64,000 bases of DNA from JBKBIP01 sp046297495 (GTDB taxonomy: Bacteria > Planctomycetota > Planctomycetia > Gemmatales > Gemmataceae). The notes below the pieces were generated by a model. It did no database searches. It was not told the DNA's origin and saw only the letters and a program-made list of their open reading frames with translations. The DNA is taken from positions 1 through 64,000 of the forward strand of contig JBKBIP010000023.1 of assembly GCA_046297495.1 (NCBI GenBank), given 5' to 3'. The stretch's first letter is position 1; every line of letters starts with the position of its first letter. Position numbers and translations under genes: made by a program. Positions 49,473-58,347 of the stretch are shown piece after piece.

Positions 49473-50543
49473 CTAATGAGAACGATACGCTGTCGCGCGT
49501 TGCCGGCGGCGGCGCAATTCGCGGATTTGTAAATACATCAGCAGCACGAATATCACGCCAGCCACGCCGCCTACGATAATCAATTGTCGGACACTAGGCA
49601 ACCAGCTTTGCGGCGGCGACGGCTGCTGGGCTTGGCGCGCCGCCATGACGATTTGACGATGTTCCTTGAGAAGCGGCGAATTGTAGCGCCGGCTGTACAC
49701 GCAATCTTCCATCACGTTCCAGGCATCCTCGATCTTCCCCTGCGCGTTGAGCAGCTCCCCCAGCAACCAGTACAACCGCGTGTCCCCTGGCATCCACAAG
49801 ATGAGCTGCTGGACCAGCGCTTCGGCATCCGGGGGGAGTTTGACCTTCTCGGCGGCCGCTATCGTCCCCGCTTCGTACTGACCGCTCTCACCGATGAACT
49901 GGACGCCGAATAGATCGTCCACATTGTCGGCAGGCTGACCACGTTCACGCAGCCGCGCGCGCAGTAGTTTCAACTGTGCTTCCTCCGCGCGTTTGAACCA
50001 CTGTAATTGTTCGGGCGTGAAACCGGGATATTGCGTGGGCCAAACATCGAGAGCCATTTGCAACATGTCCACCGCCGAGCGCGTTTCGCCTAGCATTTGA
50101 TACACGGTGGCCATATTCGAGAAAGCCAAGAAATTGTCGCGCGCTTCACGGGTAGTAGGGAATAATACCGCGAATGCTTTCTGGGCATGAGTGGCAAACT
50201 GATTCTCCTGTGGATTGTGCAAGCGCAGCAGATAATAGCTCATATTGACCCGATCCTCGGTGGTCAGCTCTCCCCGGCGTTCCTTTTGTTGCAAGGCGTC
50301 CAGCCGTTGCAGCGCTTCGAGACGTTGCGGCGTGTTGCGGTTGGCTTCATCGTGAAGGGCAATTTTCAAGACGTTGGGCAGGACGCTAGTGCGGAAGTAA
50401 TCCAGCGCGAATGGTTCCACGCTGCCATCCGGCCCCGCTTCCGGTCCCGCGTTCGGCCCATCGGTGCGGTACAACCCCGCGCGCAGCGAAGCATGTGGGA
50501 GCAAGCCGAGCAACAGTGTTATAACGATGACAAGGGCACGCAT
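49473..50543 (-). CDS. exported TPR-like protein with C-terminal membrane anchor
   Basis: 356 residues. ATG at 50543 is chosen because AGGGGG lies 5-6 nt upstream and it opens the signal peptide MRALVIVITLLLGLLPHASL. An ATG at 50570 overlapping the previous stop (TGATG) would place nine residues in front. The mature part is helical: DEANRNTPQRLEALQRLDAL, AFSNMATVYQMLGETRSAVD (TPR-like), MLQMALDVWPTQYPG and LYWLLGELLNAQGKIEDAWN (TPR-like). One transmembrane helix (LIIVGGVAGVIFVLLMYLQI) and a basic tail RELRRRRQR follow. It is probably a periplasmic scaffold held by the inner membrane. The function is unknown. It is third in a unit with queF and a small membrane protein. Confidence 0.65.
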   Translation of the reverse strand: MRALVIVITLLLGLLPHASLRAGLYRTDGPNAGPEAGPDGSVEPFALDYFRTSVLPNVLKIALHDEANRNTPQRLEALQRLDALQQKERRGELTTEDRVNMSYYLLRLHNPQENQFATHAQKAFAVLFPTTREARDNFLAFSNMATVYQMLGETRSAVDMLQMALDVWPTQYPGFTPEQLQWFKRAEEAQLKLLRARLRERGQPADNVDDLFGVQFIGESGQYEAGTIAAAEKVKLPPDAEALVQQLILWMPGDTRLYWLLGELLNAQGKIEDAWNVMEDCVYSRRYNSPLLKEHRQIVMAARQAQQPSPPQSWLPSVRQLIIVGGVAGVIFVLLMYLQIRELRRRRQRATAYRSH

Positions 50544-50569
50544 GATTTCCCCCTTGGGAAATAGCGACA

Positions 50570-50869
50570 TCAATTGGTCTCGGTCAAGGCAGCTCGCCAA
50601 TCGACCAAATCGGTGACATCGCAACCGCCCGCCAAGTTGTTGACCAGCACCAACGGCGTATAAACCAAGCCCCAGGGAATCCCCCACCAGCCGAGCAGCA
50701 GTGACAGCAATGAGTAAGGGATGCCGCGCCAGAAGGCCCATTGCTTGCCGCGCAGAAAATAGACGGCGCTGGGCCGGCGCAGCGAGACCACGATGAGGGA
50801 GATACAAAATTCATAATAAACGAACCGTCCCCCCTTCGCCAGCTCATCGGCGAGCTGCTCTGTCGTCAT
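50570..50869 (-). CDS. small two-helix membrane protein, unknown function
   Basis: A 99-residue protein if the ATG at 50869 is used, which lies 4 nt after the queF stop; ATGs at 50893 and 50908 inside queF are also in frame. MTTEQLADELAKGGRFVYYE is followed by VVSLRRPSAVYFLRGKQWA and a hydrophobic hairpin (PYSLLSLLLGWWGIPWGLVY). A similar arrangement (short amphipathic start, RRPSxVYF, then hydrophobic helices) is seen in small conserved planctomycete proteins of unknown role. The stop overlaps the next gene region as TGATG, so the three genes queF, this one and the TPR protein are translationally linked. Confidence 0.65.
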   Translation of the reverse strand: MTTEQLADELAKGGRFVYYEFCISLIVVSLRRPSAVYFLRGKQWAFWRGIPYSLLSLLLGWWGIPWGLVYTPLVLVNNLAGGCDVTDLVDWRAALTETN

Positions 50870-50873
50870 ATGG

Positions 50874-51272
50874 TCAAGGCCGCGAATGTTCATGCGAATC
50901 GGCTCCATGCTCGGCTTCATGCCCGCAAGTCACCGTGGTGGCGATGCCGCCGCGCGGCGTGAACGCCCCCACTACCCGGCAGCGGCGCGGCTGGCAGGCC
51001 GCCACGAAATCATCCAGCAAGCGATTCACCACCTGCTCATAAAAGATGCCCTGATTGCGGTAGCGTTGCAAGTAGAGCTTGAGCGATTTTAGCTCCACGC
51101 AGCGCTGGTCCGGCGTGTAGGTGAAGGTGATCGTGCCGAAATCCGGTTGCCCCGTGAGGGGACAGACGCTGGTGAACTCTGGGCAGACAATTTCAATGGT
51201 GTAATCTCGGCCCGGACACGGATTCGGAAACGTCTCCAACTGCTCAGCGGATAGGGTAGGTACTTCCGGCAT
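50874..51272 (-). CDS. queF: NADPH-dependent 7-cyano-7-deazaguanine reductase
   Basis: A 132-residue unimodular QueF that reduces preQ0 to preQ1 in queuosine synthesis. The start at 51272 is preferred (MPEVPTLSAEQLETFPNP); the longer in-frame start at 51425 lacks homology. The catalytic Cys is in CPEFTSVCPLTGQPDFGT, and the substrate-binding QueF signature is ELKSLKLYLQRYRNQGIFYE. The end of the protein (GGIATTVTCGHEAEHGADSH) is His/Glu-rich. No other queuosine genes are near. It heads a unit with two membrane or exported proteins of unknown function. Confidence 0.92.
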   Translation of the reverse strand: MPEVPTLSAEQLETFPNPCPGRDYTIEIVCPEFTSVCPLTGQPDFGTITFTYTPDQRCVELKSLKLYLQRYRNQGIFYEQVVNRLLDDFVAACQPRRCRVVGAFTPRGGIATTVTCGHEAEHGADSHEHSRP

Positions 51273-51489
51273 GGTCTCTTGGTCTTTGAACGTGGGTAAG
51301 AGTTTCTTGTCATGGTAGGGCGGAATGGCGCGGACCTCAAGTTGGAACCACACAATCTTGCTCTCTCGTCTTGGCCCGGCAAGCGGTGCTGATTCTCCGG
51401 TTGATGCGTGACACTTTCGCCCCAATCGGGTATCGTATCATCACATGAGAATTTGTATGGGAAATGCCCTTCATCTAAGGAGAAACCTC

Positions 51490-52542
51490 ATGCGTTGGCT
51501 CGTGGGAATTAGCGTGTGTGTGTCGCTGGGGGCCGGGGTGTCCGCCGCGGACGTGCCGCCGCCGAGCGGTCAAGCCATCGTGGCCCCGGATGCCAAGTGG
51601 GAGTTGCTGTTCACGCGCTCGGCGCCGATCCACGGGGGCTTGACCGAAGGGCCGGCGCTGGCTCCCGACGGCAGCATTTATTTCTCCGATATCCCCTTTG
51701 GCCAGGACAAGGGGATGATCCTGCGTTTCGATCCTCAGACGAAGCAAACGACCGTCTTCACCAATGACAGTGGCAAGTCGAACGGCTTGATGTTCAATTC
51801 CAAGGGGGAGCTGATCGCTTGCGAGGGGGCCAATTATGGCGGGCGCTGCATCTCGAAATGGGACGTGAAGACGGGTAAAAAAGTGGTCCTGGCCGACAAG
51901 TACATGGGCAAGCGCTTCAATGCCCCGAATGATCTGGTCATTGATCGCCAAGATCGCGTCTATTTCACCGATCCGCGCTATGTCGGCCATGAGCCGCGCG
52001 AGTTGGAACATCGCGCTGTCTATCGTTTGGACACTGATGGGACGGTACACGAGATCACCCACGATGTCGAAAAACCCAACGGCATCATGCTCAGCCCTGA
52101 TGGCCAAACGCTGTACGTCGCCGATCACAACAACGGTACCGACAACATCGAGGAAGGAGGCACGCCGAAGAAGGGGGCCATGAAGATTTACGCCTTCCCG
52201 CTCGATGCTAAGGGTTTGGTCAGTGGTCCCCGCCGGACGTTGTACGATTTCGGGGAAGAAAACGGCTGCGATGGCATGACGGTTGATCAACAGGGCCGGC
52301 TCTATCTCGCGGCACGCAGCCTGAAACGGCCCGGCGTACTGGTGCTCGACCCCAAAACCGGCAAGGAAGTCGCCTTCGTGCCCAGCGGCCCATCGCAGCC
52401 GAACGCCAAGGAGCCGGTCGGCTTGCCGAGCAACTGCACCTTCGGCAGCGGCTCGGAAAGCAACATCCTGTATGTCACCGTGGACAAGAGCTTGTACCGC
52501 ATCCCGCTCAAGGTAAAGGGGTATCATCCGTTTACGAAATAA
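51490..52542 (+). CDS. SMP-30/gluconolactonase-like secreted protein, second paralog
   Basis: 350 residues. The ATG at 51490 follows AAGGAG and opens the signal peptide MRWLVGISVCVSLGAGVSAA. The SMP-30 propeller motifs include EGPALAPDGSIYFSDIPFGQ, KRFNAPNDLVIDRQDRVYFT, EKPNGIMLSPDGQTLYVADH and GCDGMTVDQQGRLYLAAR. It differs from the paralog at 14663-15595 by a longer start and an insertion near NNGTDNIEEGGTPKKG. The activity is likely lactone hydrolysis, substrate unknown. It is monocistronic and ended by an unusually long hairpin. Confidence 0.88.
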   Translation: MRWLVGISVCVSLGAGVSAADVPPPSGQAIVAPDAKWELLFTRSAPIHGGLTEGPALAPDGSIYFSDIPFGQDKGMILRFDPQTKQTTVFTNDSGKSNGLMFNSKGELIACEGANYGGRCISKWDVKTGKKVVLADKYMGKRFNAPNDLVIDRQDRVYFTDPRYVGHEPRELEHRAVYRLDTDGTVHEITHDVEKPNGIMLSPDGQTLYVADHNNGTDNIEEGGTPKKGAMKIYAFPLDAKGLVSGPRRTLYDFGEENGCDGMTVDQQGRLYLAARSLKRPGVLVLDPKTGKEVAFVPSGPSQPNAKEPVGLPSNCTFGSGSESNILYVTVDKSLYRIPLKVKGYHPFTK

Positions 52543-52543
52543 G

Positions 52544-52618
52544 CGATTCCATCCGCACAACCCAAGTCGGTCGCGCGGCGACCGGCCGCCGCGCGATCGG
52601 CTTGGGTTGGTGGAATCG
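52544..52618 (+). terminator. long composite hairpin (CCCAAG palindrome family)
   Basis: The inner stem is 22 bp (52559-52580 with 52587-52608, two G-T pairs, loop ACCGGC). An outer 8-bp stem, CGATTCCA/TGGAATCG (52544-52551 with 52611-52618), encloses it. It starts 2 nt after the SMP-30 stop codon. Part of it is shared with 47848-47873. Confidence 0.75.
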
Positions 52619-52620
52619 TT

Positions 52621-52629
52621 TGCTAAGAT
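52621..52629 (+). promoter_or_regulatory. possible extended -10 box
   Basis: TGCTAAGAT fits TGnTANNAT, 76 nt before the start of the next gene. It is weak and without a -35. Confidence 0.3.
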
Positions 52630-52705
52630 TCCCCGATGTTGATCCCATTATGAATGGAAACCCTCGCCGACTTACCTTCCCGCCATGGATCCGCATGGGT
52701 GGCTT

Positions 52706-55276
52706 ATGAATCGCGCACGCTGGCTGGCCATGTTCCTGTCGCTTGCTTGGCTCTTTATTGGTATTCAGTGGTCATCCGCCGCAGAGCCGAAGGTTCCCAC
52801 GCTGGACAACGACCACGCCGCCAAGATGGCTCAGGGGTTGGACCTGTTCAAGAAGACCGTCCGGCTCGTGCTGGTGGAAAAGTGTCTCCGCTGCCACGGC
52901 GAGAAACAACTCGAAGGGGGCTTGGACATCAGCGACCGAGAATTGTTGCTCAAAGGAGGAGAGCTAGGACCGGCGATTTTACCCGGCAATGGTAAGGACA
53001 GCCTGTTGACCAAACTCATCCGCCATGAGCGCGAGCCGCACATGCCGCACAACCGGGCCAAGCTGCCGGAGGTCACGATTGCCACGCTGGTCCGCTGGAT
53101 TGACTTGGGCGCTCCCTATGACAAGCCCTTGATCGAGAAGAAAACCGAAGTCGCTTCCTGGACGGAGAAGACCATCCCCGCCGAGGCGAAGCACTTTTGG
53201 TCGTTTCAACGGCTGCGCAATGTCACGCCTCCAACAGTAAAAAATGACGCCTGGTGCCAAACCCCCATCGACCGTTTCATCCTGGCTCGGCAGGAAGCGG
53301 CTGGCATCGCGCCGAATCCACCGGCGGAGCCGCGCCACTTGTTGCGCCGCCTGTACTTCGACTTGATCGGCCTGCCGCCGGCGCCGGAACAACTGGCCGC
53401 GTTTGAGCAAGCCTACCAGCGCGATCCGCAAGCGGCCATCGCGGCGGAGATCGACCGCTTGCTGGCCAGTCCGCGTTACGGCGAGCGTTGGGCGCGACAT
53501 TGGCTGGACCTGGCCCGCTTCGCCGAGAGTCACGGCTTCGAGCACGACTACGACCGGCCCGAAGCATATCCGTATCGAGATTTCGTCATCCAAGCGTTCA
53601 ACGACGGGCTGCCGTATGACACATTCGTCCAGTGGCAGCTGGCGGGGGATGAATTGGAACCAGACAATCCGCAAGCACTACTAGCTACCGGCTTTCTCGC
53701 TGCTGGCGTTCACAGCACGCAGATCACCAAACGGGAAGTGGCCAAGCATCGTTACGACGAGATGGACGACATGCTGGCCACGACCGGCACGGCCATGCTG
53801 GGACTGACTATCGGCTGCGCCCGCTGCCACGATCACAAGTTCGACCCCATCCCGCAAGCTGACTATTACCGTATGGTCGCTTCCTTTACCACCACGGTTC
53901 GCAGCGTGGTCGAGGTGGACTTGGGACCGGAACGCTATCAGCAAGTCAAAGCGCTGTTCGACAAGGAGCACGAACCGCTGGTGACAGCTTTGCGCCGTTT
54001 CGAGAATGAGCAGCTGCCGGGCAAATTGGCGGCCTGGGAAAAGTCGCGTCATCCCCAGCCGAAGGAAATTCCCGATCCCATCGAAGCCATTTTGCGACTC
54101 CCCGCTGACAAACGCGGCAACGAACAAGTGACGGCCCTATTGCAATGGTATCGCGCCCTCGATCCGACCTGGCAGCAGCTCAACAAGCGCGTGCAAGACC
54201 ATGCCCAGAAAGCACCGGCGTCCGGGAAGGTCAAGGCGTTGATCTCGACGGAGGGGTTGCCGGCGGTGCGCTTGCACACGCAAGGCGGGGACTTCTTGCC
54301 GGAGACGCACTACCTGCGCCGCGGCGACCCGGACCAACCTGAAGCCGTGGCGCAGCAGAATTTCTTGCAAGTGCTGATGCCAGATGGCGCCAGCGCGGTC
54401 CGCTGGCGGACGCCGCCGCCGCAGGGGTGGCGAACTTCCTACCGTCGGCGGGCGTTGGCCGAGTGGCTGACCGACACCGAACACGGCGCTGGTTCGCTGC
54501 TGGCGCGAGTCATTGTCAACCGCCTGTGGCAACATCACATGGGCCGGGGGATCGTAGCCACGCCGAGCGATTTCGGCACGCGCGGCGCGCCCCCCACCCA
54601 TCCTGAATTGCTCGATTTTCTGGCGCACGAACTGATCCGCAACGGCTGGCGGTTGAAGCCGATTCACAAACTCATTCTGACCAGCGCCGTCTACCGACAA
54701 AGCAGCCAGATCGATGACATCAAGGTAGCCAAAGATAGCGACAATCGCCTGTACTGGCGCAGGCCGGTCCGCCGGTTGGAAGCGGAAGTCATCCGCGACA
54801 GTCTGTTGGCGGTCGCTGGCCAGCTGGATACGACCATGTATGGTCCCGGCACGCTCGATGAGAGTAGCAAACGGCGCAGCATCTATTTCACGGTCAAACG
54901 CAGCAAACTCATCCCCATGATGCAGATTTTCGACGCCCCCGAAGCCCTGACCGGCATGGATCAGCGTCCCGCCACTACCATTGCCCCGCAAGCCCTGTTG
55001 CTGATGAACAATCCGCACGTGCGCGGCCACGCCCACGGTTTCGCCCGCCGCGTCGCCCCCAATGACAAGACGACGACGGAACAAGCCATCGTCACGGCCT
55101 ATCGTGTCGCCCTATCTCGGCAGCCGACGCCAGCGGAACAAGCGGACGCCGTGGCGTTCATCGAACATCAAGCGGATTCGTACCATGCTGGCGGAAAAGC
55201 CGATAGCCGGCGCCTGGCCCTGGCGGATTTTTGTCAGGTGCTGATGTGCTTGAATGAGTTTGTTTATGTGGAGTGA
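52706..55276 (+). CDS. planctomycete cytochrome-like PSCyt1/DUF1549/DUF1553 protein
   Basis: 856 residues. The signal peptide is MNRARWLAMFLSLAWLF with cleavage near SSAAE; ATG at 52706 is chosen for this. Domain order: PSCyt1 with a heme-type CLRCH near residue 61 (LVEKCLRCHGEKQLEGGLDI), DUF1549 (about 190-400: DRFILARQEAAGIAPNPPAE, then CARCHDHKFDPIPQADYY), a ~150-residue linker, and DUF1553 (about 570-830: LLARVIVNRLWQHHMGRGIV, RQSSQIDDI, RRLEAEVIRDSLLAVAGQL). Unlike the protein at 40858-43317 it has no Ig-like domain. It is followed by a PQQ propeller and a DUF1501 protein on the same strand, forming the second such unit in the window. Confidence 0.92.
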   Translation: MNRARWLAMFLSLAWLFIGIQWSSAAEPKVPTLDNDHAAKMAQGLDLFKKTVRLVLVEKCLRCHGEKQLEGGLDISDRELLLKGGELGPAILPGNGKDSLLTKLIRHEREPHMPHNRAKLPEVTIATLVRWIDLGAPYDKPLIEKKTEVASWTEKTIPAEAKHFWSFQRLRNVTPPTVKNDAWCQTPIDRFILARQEAAGIAPNPPAEPRHLLRRLYFDLIGLPPAPEQLAAFEQAYQRDPQAAIAAEIDRLLASPRYGERWARHWLDLARFAESHGFEHDYDRPEAYPYRDFVIQAFNDGLPYDTFVQWQLAGDELEPDNPQALLATGFLAAGVHSTQITKREVAKHRYDEMDDMLATTGTAMLGLTIGCARCHDHKFDPIPQADYYRMVASFTTTVRSVVEVDLGPERYQQVKALFDKEHEPLVTALRRFENEQLPGKLAAWEKSRHPQPKEIPDPIEAILRLPADKRGNEQVTALLQWYRALDPTWQQLNKRVQDHAQKAPASGKVKALISTEGLPAVRLHTQGGDFLPETHYLRRGDPDQPEAVAQQNFLQVLMPDGASAVRWRTPPPQGWRTSYRRRALAEWLTDTEHGAGSLLARVIVNRLWQHHMGRGIVATPSDFGTRGAPPTHPELLDFLAHELIRNGWRLKPIHKLILTSAVYRQSSQIDDIKVAKDSDNRLYWRRPVRRLEAEVIRDSLLAVAGQLDTTMYGPGTLDESSKRRSIYFTVKRSKLIPMMQIFDAPEALTGMDQRPATTIAPQALLLMNNPHVRGHAHGFARRVAPNDKTTTEQAIVTAYRVALSRQPTPAEQADAVAFIEHQADSYHAGGKADSRRLALADFCQVLMCLNEFVYVE

Positions 55277-55423
55277 GCCAGAATCTGGTGATCGATCCTA
55301 GCTCTCGGATAGTTGGGAGCAAGCCAAAACAATCAATCAGAAGTAGGAGACAACCAGGATGAACATGATATAAACGTGAGGATGCAAGAGCGTGATTTCC
55401 TGAAACTCCCTGCGGAATGCGAT

Positions 55424-56740
55424 ATGAATATGATCCGAAAACGTAATCTCCTTCTGACATTTACCTATTTCTCTCTCGCGGGATGGGTTTTCACTCTCCC
55501 TGCTCATGCCGCCGATTGGCCACACTGGCGCGGGCCGAACCGCAATGGCATCAGCGGCGAGTCGTCCGGCTGGGAGCAAGGGGCTTGGAAAAATCTTCAG
55601 CCTGCTTGGAAAACGAACGTCGGTATCAACGGTTCCGCGCCGTTGGTGGTCGCGGGCCGAATCTATACGCTGGGCTGGGATAACGAACAGACACACGTTT
55701 ATTGCCTAGATGCTGTCAGCGGCAAGGAGGCGTGGAAACAATCGTTCCGTTGTCCCAAGTTTGGCCGGCACGCCATTGGCGATCAAGGGTTGTACTCCGG
55801 GCCGTCGTCCGCGCCAGAATTCGATGCCCAAACAGGCTATCTCTACACCCTCAGCGCTGACGGCGACTTGCACTGTTGGGACACGCGCCGCGACGGGGCC
55901 AAGGTGTGGCATCTGAACCTGTACGATGAATATGGCATTGGCCGCCGGCCACAACCGACGGCCCGGCGTGGCACGCTACGCGATTACGGCTACACCACGG
56001 CCCCCTTGGTGTATCAAGATGTGGTCATTGTGGAAGTCGGGGCCAAGGAGGGGAACCTGATGGCCTTCGCCAAGGACACCGGCCAGCGCGTGTGGGTGTC
56101 CGAGAACCAAGACCCTGCCGGCCATACCGGGGGACTGGTGCCGCTGACTGTCGAAGGGGTGCCGTGTGTCGCGGTGCTGACCATTTACAATCTCGTCGTC
56201 AGCAGGTTGGACAAGGGAAATGAAGGCCAGACCGTGGCCACGTACCCGTGGATCACCGATTTCGCCAATAACATCGCCACTCCCGCCGTGCTGGGAAATG
56301 AGGTGGTCATCACTTCCGCTTACAACAAGTTCGCCATTTGCAAGGTGCGTGTCACGCTGAAAGGGGCGGAAAAGGTGTGGGAACAGCGCCACGCTTCCGG
56401 CGTGTGCAGCCCCGTGATTCACAAGGGGAACGTCTATTGGGCCTGGCGCACGGTGCATTGCCTGGACTGGCAGACAGGTGAGCCACGCTGGATCGGCGGC
56501 AACTACGGCGACGCTGGCTCGTGCATTGTCACCGCCGATGACCGGCTCATCATCTGGGCCAAGCGCGGTGACCTGGCTTTGGCCGAGACCGCCGAACGCT
56601 CACCGAAGCAATATCAGGAATTATTTCGTCAAAACAATCTTACCAATAGCGACGTTTGGCCGCATGTGGCCTTGGCCGACGGCCGGCTGATTTGCAAGGA
56701 TCGCAATGGGAATGTGTTGTGTTTTGTGATTGGTAAGTGA
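55424..56740 (+). CDS. secreted PQQ-like beta-propeller protein
   Basis: 438 residues; ATGs at 55424 and 55430 both precede the signal peptide (LLLTFTYFSLAGWVF...AHA). The mature protein opens with ADWPHWRGPNRNGISGESSG, the standard start of planctomycete PQQ-repeat proteins, and has repeated WD-like strands (TGYLYTLSADGDLHCWDTRR, TGQRVWVSENQDPAGHTGGL, KGNVYWAWRTVHCLDWQTGE, GNVLCFVIGK). PQQ itself is probably not bound, since the known cofactor residues are not evident. It may be a scaffold or electron-transfer partner. It lies between the DUF1553 gene (148 nt upstream) and the DUF1501 gene (42 nt downstream). Confidence 0.85.
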   Translation: MNMIRKRNLLLTFTYFSLAGWVFTLPAHAADWPHWRGPNRNGISGESSGWEQGAWKNLQPAWKTNVGINGSAPLVVAGRIYTLGWDNEQTHVYCLDAVSGKEAWKQSFRCPKFGRHAIGDQGLYSGPSSAPEFDAQTGYLYTLSADGDLHCWDTRRDGAKVWHLNLYDEYGIGRRPQPTARRGTLRDYGYTTAPLVYQDVVIVEVGAKEGNLMAFAKDTGQRVWVSENQDPAGHTGGLVPLTVEGVPCVAVLTIYNLVVSRLDKGNEGQTVATYPWITDFANNIATPAVLGNEVVITSAYNKFAICKVRVTLKGAEKVWEQRHASGVCSPVIHKGNVYWAWRTVHCLDWQTGEPRWIGGNYGDAGSCIVTADDRLIIWAKRGDLALAETAERSPKQYQELFRQNNLTNSDVWPHVALADGRLICKDRNGNVLCFVIGK

Positions 56741-56782
56741 TTCATCGTTTCGCACTGATTGTGTGTCTTACCGAGGTCCATC

Positions 56783-58264
56783 ATGAACGTGCCGCGTTGG
56801 TTTGCGCCGCCGCATCCGAGTTTCGCCAGTCGCCGGGAGTTTTTGCGCCGCGTTGGCAATGGGTTTGGTCTGGTGGCATTGGCCGGGTTGCTGCACGATG
56901 AGGGGTATCTCGCCACGGCGGCGCCGGCGCGGAACGCGGTCAATCCCTTGGCACCGAAGCAGCCGCAGTTTCCTGCCAAGGCCAAGTCGGTGATTTGGCT
57001 ATTCATGAACGGCGGTCCCAGCCACGTCGATACCTGGGACTACAAGCCGGAGCTGGACCAGCGCGACGGTCAGGAATTACCCGGCTTCGATCCGACCACC
57101 GGTTTCTTCGTCAATCAAGTCGGCCCGTTGATGAAGTCCCCCTTCAAGTTCCGGCAGCATGGCCAATCGGGGACCTGGGTGTCCGACTTGTTCCCCCATA
57201 TGGCCCAGCATGTCGATAAGATGGCCTTCTTGCATTCGTGCTGGACCGATTCCAACAATCATTCGCCGGCCCTGTTCCAGATCAATACCGGCATGGCCCG
57301 CATGGGTTTCCCCTGTCTTGGCTCCTGGGTGACATACGGGCTGGGATCGGAGAGCCAGAACCTGCCGGCGTTCGTGGTTATGTACGACACGTTGGGCCGA
57401 GGGATTCCCAAGGGGCACTCGCAAAATTGGGGAGCGGGATTCCTGCCGAGCATTTATCAGGGAACGGCTTTCAAGCCCCAGGGGGAACCGATGGACAATC
57501 TGTCGCGCCCCGCGGACATGACCGCCGATCAGCAGCGTCGGCAGCTCGACCTGCTGGCCCGGTTCAACCGCCGGCACCTGGAAGCCGCCCCGCCCGAACC
57601 GGACCTGAGCGCCCGCATCGAAACCTTTGAGCTGGCTTATCGCATGCAGCTGGCCGCCCCGGAAGCGCTCGACTTGTCCAAGGAAACCGCTGCCACGCAC
57701 AAACTGTACGGCCTGGACAATCCTAAGTGTACCCACTTCGCCAAGCAATGTCTGATCGCTCGCCGGCTGGTGGAGCGCGGCGTCCGTTTCGTGCAAATCT
57801 ACAGCGGCGGCATGGAGAACCAACTCAGTTGGGATGGACACGCCGACATCATCGGCAACCACGGTGGCTTCGCGCAAGAGACGGACATTCCTATCGCCGG
57901 CCTGCTCACCGACCTGGAAGCACGCGGCCTACTGGATTCCACGCTGATCATCTGGGGGGGCGAGTTTGGCCGGCTGCCAGTGTCGCAGAAAGGTCCCAAA
58001 CCGGGCCGCGACCACAACCCGCATGCCTTCACGACCTGGCTGGCCGGCGGCGGCGTCCGGGGAGGCGTCCACTATGGCGCCACCGATGAACTAGGTCTCA
58101 AGGCCGTCATCGACCGCGTCAGCATTCACGATCTCCACGCCACCATCCTGCACCTACTCGGCTTCGACCACAAACGGCTTACCTATCGCTTCAACGGTCG
58201 GGATTTTCGCTTGACGGATGTTTCGGGACGGGTGGTGAAAGAAGTAGTGGACAGTAGCCAGTAG
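56783..58264 (+). CDS. DUF1501 (sulfatase-like) secreted protein, second unit
   Basis: 493 residues. GAGG lies 7 nt before the ATG. The N-terminus SRREFLRRVGNGFGLVALAG is a Tat-type signal. Motifs: KSVIWLFMNGGPSHVDTWDY, MAFLHSCWTDSNNHSPALFQ, MVDRGVRF-like ERGVRFVQIYSGG, WDGHADIIGNHGGFAQETDI, LIIWGGEFGRLPVSQ and GRDHNPHAFTTWLAGGGVRG. This is the shorter-loop DUF1501 type that is normally paired with PSCyt1/DUF1553 proteins, as here. It is the last gene of the unit; no terminator with a T-run is obvious. Confidence 0.9.
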   Translation: MNVPRWFAPPHPSFASRREFLRRVGNGFGLVALAGLLHDEGYLATAAPARNAVNPLAPKQPQFPAKAKSVIWLFMNGGPSHVDTWDYKPELDQRDGQELPGFDPTTGFFVNQVGPLMKSPFKFRQHGQSGTWVSDLFPHMAQHVDKMAFLHSCWTDSNNHSPALFQINTGMARMGFPCLGSWVTYGLGSESQNLPAFVVMYDTLGRGIPKGHSQNWGAGFLPSIYQGTAFKPQGEPMDNLSRPADMTADQQRRQLDLLARFNRRHLEAAPPEPDLSARIETFELAYRMQLAAPEALDLSKETAATHKLYGLDNPKCTHFAKQCLIARRLVERGVRFVQIYSGGMENQLSWDGHADIIGNHGGFAQETDIPIAGLLTDLEARGLLDSTLIIWGGEFGRLPVSQKGPKPGRDHNPHAFTTWLAGGGVRGGVHYGATDELGLKAVIDRVSIHDLHATILHLLGFDHKRLTYRFNGRDFRLTDVSGRVVKEVVDSSQ

Positions 58265-58347
58265 GCAGTGTTTAGCGGGCGAGCCGACGGCGCGCCACAC
58301 AAGAACCCTTGATCTCTAAATTTCTGCCCCCTGCCGACTGCCCCCTG

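Noticed and set aside
58265..58347. Terminator between the second DUF1501 gene and the convergent dehydrogenase
   Set aside because: I found no stem with more than a few pairs or a T-run in these 83 nt.
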